From positions 1-17,228 of the forward strand of contig JBMNRY010000038.1 in the NCBI GenBank assembly GCA_050944915.1: DNA of 17,228 nt, in the 5' to 3' direction. The stretch's first letter is position 1. Each line of letters opens with the position of its first letter. The notes below the pieces were generated by a model. That model saw only the letters and a program-made list of their open reading frames with translations. It had not been told where the DNA came from and made no database searches. Below, one piece after another: positions 7,867-13,554 of this stretch. Source of the DNA: JBMNRY01 sp050944915. GTDB taxonomy: Bacteria; Bacillota; Limnochordia; JAAZLZ01. The position numbers and the translations under genes are program-made.

Positions 7867-7886
7867 CCCACGACTAAAGCCGTGGG
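7867..7886 (-). repeat. IS605-type end hairpin (CCCACG...CGTGGG)
   Basis: A 6-bp stem, CCCACG / CGTGGG, closes an 8-base loop. Read on the minus strand it is CCCACGGCTTTAGTCGTGGG, a form commonly seen at the ends of IS200/IS605/IS1341 elements and at the 3' end of TnpB guide RNAs. It lies 56 bases upstream of the tnpA start, where the left-end hairpin of an IS200-type element is expected. It could instead be the right end of a lost tnpB element. The family resemblance is from memory of such ends, not from a search. Confidence 0.65.
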
Positions 7887-7921
7887 CTTTCTTGCTTTGT
7901 TCTCGTAAGGCCAAGCTGTTG

Positions 7922-7987
7922 CCCCGTGGAGAAAAGTTCAACCCCCAGCTCCCTCCACGAGATGGGAATCTTTTCTCCACCAGGGGG
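7922..7987. repeat. Long inverted repeat (11-bp perfect core arms)
   Basis: GTGGAGAAAAG at 7926-7936 is the exact reverse complement of CTTTTCTCCAC at 7970-7980. The stem extends outward by CCCC (7922-7925) against GGGG after a two-base bulge, giving about 15 pairs around a 33-base centre. There is no T-run, so it is not an obvious terminator. It lies between the IS605-type hairpin and the ribosome site of the plus-strand small gene at 8012. It may be structured RNA or DNA of an IS605/TnpB end, or a leader of the small gene. No recognised riboswitch fits. Confidence 0.6.
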
Positions 7988-8011
7988 TAAAATAGCTCAG
8001 AGGTGATGTTC

Positions 8012-8290
8012 ATGGCCAAATGGAGCAAAATCTACTTCCTCACCGCCTATTTCGACTACCTGCTAAAGGAAGGGATCAGGTCAGAGGAATACTACCTAAG
8101 CGATGCCAGTCGTTACTTACGCTATTTGCTCCAACAAAGCAGTGCCAAAGATATCGATGATTTCCTGGCCCGCTCGGGCCGTTCCGAAAACTACAAAAGG
8201 CGTTTGCGTAAGACCTTACGAAAATTTTACTCCTTTGTCAACGATTGCCTGGAAATTCCCAATAATCCCTTTGGCGAAAAAAGGGCCTAG
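8012..8290 (+). CDS. Small protein resembling a stand-alone tyrosine-recombinase core-binding (SAM-like) domain
   Basis: 92 residues from ATG 8012, chosen because GAGGTGAT (8000-8007) is a near-ideal ribosome site; in-frame GTG 8003 and ATG 8006 overlap that site. The pattern matches the N-terminal helical core-binding domain of XerC/XerD and phage integrases: YFDYLLKEGIRSEEYYLSD (13-31), YLRYLLQQ (35-42), DIDDFLARSG (48-57), YKRRLRKTLRKFYSFVND (62-79), and ending just after NNPFG, where the catalytic domain normally begins. No catalytic domain (R-HxxR-Y) follows; the next DNA is a tRNA promoter. Base composition is like the host genes. It could be a remnant of an integrase next to a tRNA, or a small DNA-binding protein in its own right. 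The gene is surely coding by ribosome site and composition; the function is unknown. Confidence 0.75.
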   Translation: MAKWSKIYFLTAYFDYLLKEGIRSEEYYLSDASRYLRYLLQQSSAKDIDDFLARSGRSENYKRRLRKTLRKFYSFVNDCLEIPNNPFGEKRA

Positions 8291-8294
8291 AGCG

Positions 8295-8323
8295 TTGACA
8301 GGAAGTGATTTTCACGATACAAT
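8295..8323 (+). promoter_or_regulatory. Sigma-A promoter of tRNA-Pro
   Basis: A perfect -35 TTGACA (8295-8300) is followed after exactly 17 bases by TACAAT (8318-8323), one mismatch from consensus. The transcript would start near 8330, about ten bases before the mature tRNA 5' end. The -35 begins four bases after the stop of the small gene, so the tRNA is transcribed on its own. Confidence 0.85.
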
Positions 8324-8339
8324 GTCTGTGGTAATCACC

Positions 8340-8419
<80 letters not shown>

Positions 8420-8425
8420 AAAAAT

Positions 8426-8447
8426 ACCCCACAGAGTGGGGTTTTTT
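8426..8447. terminator. Bidirectional intrinsic terminator between tRNA-Pro and spo0A
   Basis: ACCCCAC (8426-8432) pairs with GTGGGGT (8436-8442) around a three-base loop. On the plus strand seven T's end the stem; on the minus strand the A-run after the tRNA gives a T-tract. It can therefore terminate both the tRNA and spo0A transcripts; the T-run touches the spo0A stop codon at 8447. Confidence 0.9.
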
Positions 8448-9226
8448 TAATTTCGCAACTCTAGGTTCACTCGGTCGGCTAGTTTGGCGATCACCAGGGA
8501 GTTAGTCGGCAACCGTTCCTCATCGGCCAACTCCAGGGGACTGGCCAAGTCCTCCAAGAATTCCCGATTGCCCCGTTTCCAAGCGGAATTGATAGCATTG
8601 CGAATGGCCGCCTCTACCCCGCCCACCGTTGTCGCGTATTTCTCCGCTAGTTTTGGGTAGAGCTCCTTCGAGAGACCACCGCCAACCAAACGCCGATTCC
8701 GATGGGCCAATAAAACGGCATCCCGCAGATATGTATAACCTTTAAAATTCGGGGGAACACCCATTTGATGTAATAATTCCGTGATCAAGATCTCCGGTTG
8801 GTTGCCCCTTTGGCTGTGATAGTTGCCTACTTCCTCCCGCAGGGAAGGATTTGGGCCGGAATTGCTAAACTGGCGAATCCGCTCGACTAAAACCTGGAGA
8901 TCGAAGGGCTTGACGATAAAATAGTCGGCACCCAAATCGGTCAAGCGTCTGACCATTTCATCCCGGGCAAAGGCAGTCAAAATTATTATCCGGGGTGTTT
9001 TCGACAAGTTCATTTCCCGGAGGCGTTCCATGACGCCAATCCCGTCCAATTGGGGCATGGTCAAATCGAGGATCACCACATCGGGATGGAGATCTTCGAT
9101 TTTCCGCAGTGCTTCTTCACCATCGTAGGCTAAACCAACCACTTCCATGTCTTGCTGCCGATTAAGGAAGTCTTCTAAAATATGGCACAAATCCATATTA
9201 TTATCGGCAATTAAGATGGTGACCAC
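8447..9226 (-). CDS. spo0A: Spo0A, master regulator of sporulation (response regulator)
   Basis: Transcription factor activated by phosphorelay or direct kinases; binds 0A boxes to start sporulation. I choose GTG 9226 (259 residues, starting MVTILIADNN) because GGGAGGGG sits eight bases before it; the in-frame ATG at 9244 lacks a ribosome site. Receiver domain about 1-120: phosphorylation site D54 in ILDLTMP, T84 in LTAF, K106 in VKPF. The usual acidic pair at the start is D8-N9 rather than Asp-Asp. The C-terminal Spo0A DNA-binding domain (about 145-259) is clear from LRDAVLLAHRNRR, LYPKLAEKY, VGGVEAAIRNAINSAWKRGN. It is single, not beside spoIVB, and lies between a tRNA and rsmB. Identity is secure; the altered acidic residue may change metal binding. 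Confidence 0.96.
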   Translation of the reverse strand: MVTILIADNNMDLCHILEDFLNRQQDMEVVGLAYDGEEALRKIEDLHPDVVILDLTMPQLDGIGVMERLREMNLSKTPRIIILTAFARDEMVRRLTDLGADYFIVKPFDLQVLVERIRQFSNSGPNPSLREEVGNYHSQRGNQPEILITELLHQMGVPPNFKGYTYLRDAVLLAHRNRRLVGGGLSKELYPKLAEKYATTVGGVEAAIRNAINSAWKRGNREFLEDLASPLELADEERLPTNSLVIAKLADRVNLELRN

Positions 9227-9281
9227 AACATCAACCCCTCCCATCTTTATTTAGGCTACATACCAGATCGCCTCCCTACAG

Positions 9282-9308
9282 ATTCGGGAATATTCGCTAT
9301 TTTCCTCC
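9282..9308 (-). promoter_or_regulatory. Possible sigma-H promoter of spo0A
   Basis: On the minus strand GGAGGAAAA (9308-9300) fits the sigma-H -35 consensus RNAGGAWWW at every position. After an 11-base spacer comes CCCGAAT (9288-9282), which fits RNNGAAT except the first base. Start of transcription would be about 50 bases before the spo0A GTG. In Bacillus spo0A has a sigma-H promoter, so the position makes sense. The -35 could also be read as an orphan ribosome-binding-like AGGAGG, but no start codon follows it. Confidence 0.5.
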
Positions 9309-9315
9309 TTTTATT

Positions 9316-10668
9316 CTATTTCCGCGAAAATAATGCCATAAAGAATCCATCGGTCCCATGGATATGGGGAAAAAGGGTTAAACAGTGATTTGCCGTCGTC
9401 TCCGAGGTTAGATCCTTTGGCAAAAAAAGTCGAATATCCGCCGGTTCCACCGGCTGATTAGCTAGTAACCACTGGACGTTATCGACAGTTTCTTCTTCCT
9501 CGAAGGAACAGGTGCTGTACAACAAGCGTCCTCCCGGGCGCAGTAAGCCGACTGCCGTCGTCAATAATTCCCGTTGGAGTTGGACTAAAGAAGGTATTTC
9601 CTCTGGCTTCTTGCGCCACCGGGCATCGGGCCGTCGGCGCAAGACCCCTAACCCACTACAAGGAGCATCGAGGAGGACCCGGTGGGCTTGGCCTACCAGC
9701 TCTCGCCGCTTAGTTAGCAGATGTCGGGCATCGAGGCAGGCAGTCTGAACATTGGTGATCCCCAATCTCTTCGTCGTTTCCTCGACCAATTTGATCTTAT
9801 GGGGATGAAGATCGAAGGCGAAGATTTGTCCCTGGTTTTCCATCAAAGCCGCGAGATGGGTCGTTTTACCCCCGGGCGCGCTGCACAAATCGACGACTAA
9901 CTGGCCTGGTTCCGGCGCCAAGGCCGGCCCGACCAGCATGGAAGCTTCGTCTTGGACGGTAAAATGGCCCTCCACAAAGGATGGGGAGCGGTCTAAAGTC
10001 ACTCCTCCCCTTAAATGCAAACCATAGGGACTATACCGACATTCCTCGACAGTCAATCCCTCGTTCTGTAAATCCTTCTTAAGGCTTTGTCGGTCTGTTC
10101 GCAAGGGGTTAACCCTAATCGTCAACGGGGGAGTTTCATTATTGGCAGCACATAACTGCCGGGTAGAATCGACACCGAAACCATTGACCCAGCGTTGGAC
10201 TAACCAGGTGGGATGGGAATAGGCTCCGGCTATATGTTCCACGGGATCCTCTTCCAGGCTGGGGAGGGGGATCTGGGCTCCACTGCGAAGGATGTTTCGC
10301 AACACCCCGTTGACAAGGCCAACGGTGCCCCGATGCCCATATTTCTTCGCCAACTCCACTCCTTGATGGACCGCGACTTGGGGCGAGGTCTTGGTGTAGA
10401 GGATCTCAGCTAGAGCAAGGCGCAAGACGGCCCGGATGGGAGCGGGTAAAGAACTTAGATCCCCTTTCAGGTGGGCCCCGAGCAAACGGTCGATGCTGCC
10501 TAGCTGACGGACGGTGGTGTAGACCAAATTGGATACAAAGGCCCTTTCCCGTTGGGAAAGGGTTGATTGGCCCAAACGTCGATTAAGGGCCAGATTGATG
10601 TAACTGGCCCTTTTTTCCGACTGAAACAGAATTTCGACCGCGATTTGTCTACTTAAACTAGCCGCCAT
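9316..10668 (-). CDS. rsmB: RsmB: 16S rRNA (cytosine-967-C5)-methyltransferase
   Basis: SAM-dependent m5C methyltransferase acting on 16S rRNA C967. ATG 10668 (450 residues) is chosen because it starts one base after the upstream stop (TAGGATG), with AAGGGA before it, and begins MAASLSRQIAVEIL as in relatives; an upstream in-frame ATG at 10740 would bury it in the previous gene. N-terminal NusB-like RNA-binding domain (about 1-130), linker, then Rossmann methyltransferase: SAM motif CSAPGGKT (262-269), DAPCSG (334-339) with C337, and STCSFEEEE (385-393) with catalytic C387. Length is typical. Last gene of the right-hand run; usually followed by rlmN in related genomes, but here by spo0A. Confidence 0.96.
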   Translation of the reverse strand: MAASLSRQIAVEILFQSEKRASYINLALNRRLGQSTLSQRERAFVSNLVYTTVRQLGSIDRLLGAHLKGDLSSLPAPIRAVLRLALAEILYTKTSPQVAVHQGVELAKKYGHRGTVGLVNGVLRNILRSGAQIPLPSLEEDPVEHIAGAYSHPTWLVQRWVNGFGVDSTRQLCAANNETPPLTIRVNPLRTDRQSLKKDLQNEGLTVEECRYSPYGLHLRGGVTLDRSPSFVEGHFTVQDEASMLVGPALAPEPGQLVVDLCSAPGGKTTHLAALMENQGQIFAFDLHPHKIKLVEETTKRLGITNVQTACLDARHLLTKRRELVGQAHRVLLDAPCSGLGVLRRRPDARWRKKPEEIPSLVQLQRELLTTAVGLLRPGGRLLYSTCSFEEEETVDNVQWLLANQPVEPADIRLFLPKDLTSETTANHCLTLFPHIHGTDGFFMALFSRK

Positions 10669-10669
10669 C

Positions 10670-11350
10670 CTAGTCCCTTCTTCCCCGCAACAGGAGCAGA
10701 CGGACCAACTGCATGACCGAGACAGCGGTTGCGGCCACATAGGTCAGGGCAGCGGCATCGAGGACCTGTTTCGCTTTCGGCGCTTCATCGGGCCAGAGAT
10801 AACCGTTGCCTGTCAAGAGCCCGATGGCCCGACTGCTCGCGTTATACTCCACAGGTAAGGTAATTACTTGGAACAAAAGGGCGGCGACGAAAAGGAGGAT
10901 GCCTAAGTCCATCAAGAAGGCTCCCCGGAAAAGGAAACCAATGAAGAACAGCGGAAAGGCCATTTGAGAACCGAAGGCAGCAATGGGAAAAATATTATTG
11001 CGGATCCCTAAGGGAATATAATTCTGGGCGTGCTGTAGGGCATGACCTGTTTCGTGGGCTGCCACCCCTAAGGCCGCCAAGGAAGTACTTTGATAAACCG
11101 CCGAGGACAACCGCAAAGTCCGGGAGCGGGGATCATAATGGTCGGTCAAATGACCGTGAACCATTTCCACGGGTACATCATGGAGACCGTTCTGATCCAG
11201 GAGTTCCCTGGCTACCTGGGCCCCCGTTTTACCCAAACGGGAACCCTCTCGGAGATACCTTTGGAAGGTGCTGGTGACTTTGCTTTGGGCATACATGGCC
11301 AAAAACAAAGCCGGCAAAACTACGATCCAAGTCCAATCATAAAAAAACAT
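10670..11350 (-). CDS. yugP: Membrane neutral zinc metallopeptidase (YugP family)
   Basis: Putative membrane zinc protease of unknown substrate. ATG 11350 (226 residues) is favoured by AAGGGAGG nine bases before it; an in-frame ATG at 11395 has no ribosome site. An N-terminal hydrophobic helix (about 6-20) precedes a region with the zinc motif HETGH (H99, E100, H103) and a probable third ligand E168 in LPVEYNAS. Hydrophobic segments follow at about 117-143, 146-166 and 197-222, so the active site probably sits at the membrane face. Length matches the family. The gene lies 50 bases after the DUF116 gene and one base before rsmB, an association common in Clostridia, but its role in this translation-related cluster is unknown. 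Confidence 0.9.
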   Translation of the reverse strand: MFFYDWTWIVVLPALFLAMYAQSKVTSTFQRYLREGSRLGKTGAQVARELLDQNGLHDVPVEMVHGHLTDHYDPRSRTLRLSSAVYQSTSLAALGVAAHETGHALQHAQNYIPLGIRNNIFPIAAFGSQMAFPLFFIGFLFRGAFLMDLGILLFVAALLFQVITLPVEYNASSRAIGLLTGNGYLWPDEAPKAKQVLDAAALTYVAATAVSVMQLVRLLLLRGRRD

Positions 11351-11400
11351 AAGTTCAACCTCCCTTGCTATAATAAACCTTTCCCGGTGATCCAAAGCTG

Positions 11401-12147
11401 CTACTTAAGCTCAATCAGTTCCCTTATAGCTTGCTCCAATTGGGGAATATCTACTAAGGTTTCATAACAAGGTCCATGGGGGCGTTGATTGGTGATGCCA
11501 ATGACCCGCAAGGGCCGGGAATCTTGAATCCCGCTGGTTAAATCCCGTTCACAGGCGATGGCGATGACGCCCTGGGGTCTTAAATCCTTGATCAATTGAC
11601 GGGCCCTGGTACCACCGGTGACTATGGCTAACTGAAAACCATACTTATCCCGCAGTGCTAATAGATCTGCGACAGGACAAGCTCCACAGCGACGGCAATT
11701 ATCTACTTCACGACTAATTTTATACTTACAATCGGCTTTTTGCAAGCAGATAGGTCCAAGGACCAACAGCTGTTCCGGGGGAATCTTGGTCTTCTGCCTC
11801 CTTGTCAATTCATTATGGACTTGGAGAAAAGAAGCCCGGACTTCATCGGCATCGATGCCGAAAATACGGGCCAGACTTAAAGACAAAGGAAAGAAACGGC
11901 CGATGATCCCAGCGGCCAAGGATTCCAAAGGTGCCCCTTTGCCTGCCAACAAGGCCACGGCCAATAAAATGAGGAACAAGGCCCCAAAGGCTAAGGCGAA
12001 GGTGGCCAAGGAAAGAATGGTTCCCAACAACCGTTGACCCCATTCAGGACCCCGATTGCTGGCCAGATACCAGATCCCTCCCATCAGTAAGGCGATGATT
12101 AGGAGGGAGATGAAGCTGAAAGTCAAAATGATGCGCTTCCGACCCAT
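11401..12147 (-). CDS. DUF116 membrane protein with conserved cysteine cluster
   Basis: Function unknown. 248 residues: two membrane helices (about 7-29 and 43-68), then a cytoplasmic domain of the DUF116 type with many cysteines: C134 and C140 in GPICLQKADC, C151, C154 and C157 in NCRRCGAC, C199 in ACERD, C227 in GPCYET. The spacing suggests an iron-sulphur cluster or zinc site, which is inference. ATG 12147 has a GGGAGAGG ribosome site inside the end of fmt, three bases after its stop. The def-fmt-DUF116-zinc protease-rsmB order recurs in Clostridia, suggesting a link with translation or protein maturation at the membrane, not demonstrated. Confidence 0.88.
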   Translation of the reverse strand: MGRKRIILTFSFISLLIIALLMGGIWYLASNRGPEWGQRLLGTILSLATFALAFGALFLILLAVALLAGKGAPLESLAAGIIGRFFPLSLSLARIFGIDADEVRASFLQVHNELTRRQKTKIPPEQLLVLGPICLQKADCKYKISREVDNCRRCGACPVADLLALRDKYGFQLAIVTGGTRARQLIKDLRPQGVIAIACERDLTSGIQDSRPLRVIGITNQRPHGPCYETLVDIPQLEQAIRELIELK

Positions 12148-12150
12148 GGA

Positions 12151-13077
12151 TTAAACCTCTCCCAACAGATCGCCAATTTGCAACCGGTAACCGTTGACAT
12201 AATCGCTGCCCTTCATCTTGGCCTTATTCATCGGCTGCACTTCCCGGACCAAGAGGGCATCTTGGCCGCAGCGAACGGTAAAACCATCCCCCTCGATAGC
12301 GATGATCTCCCCCGGTTGGCCGGTGCTGGCGGAGACTACTTCCCCGGTCAGGATTTTTACCACCCGGCCTCCATGCTCGGTATAGGTGCCCGGCCAAGGA
12401 TCGAGGGCTCGGATTTGCCTGTCGATAACTATCGCCGGTCGGCTCCACCGGATTAGGCCATCCCTTTTTTCGATTTTGGGCGCGGTGGTCGCTAAAGAAT
12501 CATCCTGCTTTTGGGGAGCCAGCCGATGTATTTCTTCCAAGGTTTCCCCTAACAGTTGGGCTCCCTCTTGGGCCAATTTATCATGGAGGCTTTGCCCCGT
12601 CTCTCCCTCTTCAATGGCCACTTCCCGTTGGCTTAAGATGGGACCTGTATCCCAACCCACATCCATTTCCATAATGGTCACACCGGTGATGGATTCCCCC
12701 TCCATAATGGCCCTTTGGATGGGGGAGGCACCCCTGTATTTAGGCAACAAGGAAGCATGGACATTGATACACCCATGGGGAGGCAAGTCTAAGAGTCGGG
12801 GAGCAATCCTTTGACCGAAGGCGACGACGACGATGGCCTCAGGGCTTAATCCTTCCAACAGCTGGAAAGTAGCATCGTCGTTGACATCCTCCGGTTGGTG
12901 GAGTTCTAAACCAAGCTCCAAGGCCCTTTCCTTCACCGGAGAAAACTTCACTCTTTGGCCCCTTCCCGCCCGACGATCGGGTTGGGTAATCACCAGAGCC
13001 AATTCATGGCCCCGTCGGACCAACTCTTCCAGGGAGGGAACGGCAAATTCTGGTGTACCCATAAAGACTATTCGCAT
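12151..13077 (-). CDS. fmt: Methionyl-tRNA formyltransferase
   Basis: Adds a formyl group from 10-formyl-tetrahydrofolate to initiator Met-tRNA. 308 residues, the standard length. N-terminal formyltransferase domain: MRIVFMGTPEFAVPSLEEL at the start, catalytic N105 and H107 in INVHASLLPKYRGASPIQ, and D143 in MDVGWDTGPI. The C-terminal OB-like domain (about 205-308) is present. Its ATG lies inside the last codons of def (10-base overlap in another frame), so the two are probably translationally coupled, which suits their opposite roles in the formyl-Met cycle. Confidence 0.97.
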   Translation of the reverse strand: MRIVFMGTPEFAVPSLEELVRRGHELALVITQPDRRAGRGQRVKFSPVKERALELGLELHQPEDVNDDATFQLLEGLSPEAIVVVAFGQRIAPRLLDLPPHGCINVHASLLPKYRGASPIQRAIMEGESITGVTIMEMDVGWDTGPILSQREVAIEEGETGQSLHDKLAQEGAQLLGETLEEIHRLAPQKQDDSLATTAPKIEKRDGLIRWSRPAIVIDRQIRALDPWPGTYTEHGGRVVKILTGEVVSASTGQPGEIIAIEGDGFTVRCGQDALLVREVQPMNKAKMKGSDYVNGYRLQIGDLLGEV

Positions 13078-13541
13078 TGGTCCTCTTCCTCCTCTTCGGG
13101 GGGATCGATGAGGCGGTCGACGAACAGAATACCGTCCAAATGATCGATTTCATGCTGCAAAGCCCGGGCTAACAAACCTTCTGCGGTAAGGGTGACCTTT
13201 TTGCCCCGTTCGTCGTAACCGATAACGGTGACTTGGGCAGCCCGTTTCACGTAACCGTTAAGTCCGGGGATACTCAAACATCCTTCCACATCGATGTCTT
13301 CCCCCGTCTCTTCGATGATCTGAGGATTAAACAAAACGAGGTTTTCTTCCCCTACGGCCACCACGATCAAGCGGAGGCTCACCCCGACCTGGGGAGCAGC
13401 CAAACCGACCCCGGCCGCTTCTTCCATGGTCGCTTGCATATCCCTGACTAATTTACGTAATTGTTTTGTTATCTTGGACACCGGTGCGGCCTTTTTCCTC
13501 AATACGGGATGGCCCACCTTGACTATCTCTCGTATTGCCAT
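13068..13541 (-). CDS. def: Peptide deformylase
   Basis: Removes the formyl group from nascent proteins; metal hydrolase. ATG 13541 (157 residues) has AAAGGAG seven bases before it; a longer reading from 13583 would overlap priA and has no family match at its start. The three signature motifs are intact: GVGLAAPQVG (44-53), EGCLSIPG (86-93) with metal ligand C88, and QHEIDHLDG (129-137) with H130, E131 and H134. Length is that of short clostridial type deformylases. The C-terminus ends in a run of seven acidic residues broken only by the closing DQCE, an unusual but probably harmless tail. It overlaps fmt by ten bases. Confidence 0.97.
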   Translation of the reverse strand: MAIREIVKVGHPVLRKKAAPVSKITKQLRKLVRDMQATMEEAAGVGLAAPQVGVSLRLIVVAVGEENLVLFNPQIIEETGEDIDVEGCLSIPGLNGYVKRAAQVTVIGYDERGKKVTLTAEGLLARALQHEIDHLDGILFVDRLIDPPEEEEEDQCE

Positions 13542-13554
13542 GGGGTCTCCTTTC

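Noticed and set aside
7318..7930. Ten-base inverted repeat TCCACGGGGC (7318-7327) / GCCCCGTGGA (7921-7930) flanking tnpA
   Set aside because: IS200/IS605 elements lack terminal inverted repeats, the match does not extend, and ten bases can arise by chance; the second copy belongs to the larger hairpin.
7819..8028. A 69-codon minus-strand frame through the hairpin region, which might be a TnpB C-terminal fragment
   Set aside because: It has no ribosome site at its start, shows no TnpB catalytic or zinc-finger motif, and runs antisense to the better-supported small gene and through structured repeats. I could not support it as a gene or pseudogene.
9000..9006. TTCGACA, reverse of the 0A box TGTCGAA, inside spo0A
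   Set aside because: It lies in the middle of the coding sequence (codons for N-L-S-K) and a seven-base match is expected by chance; not at an autoregulatory position.
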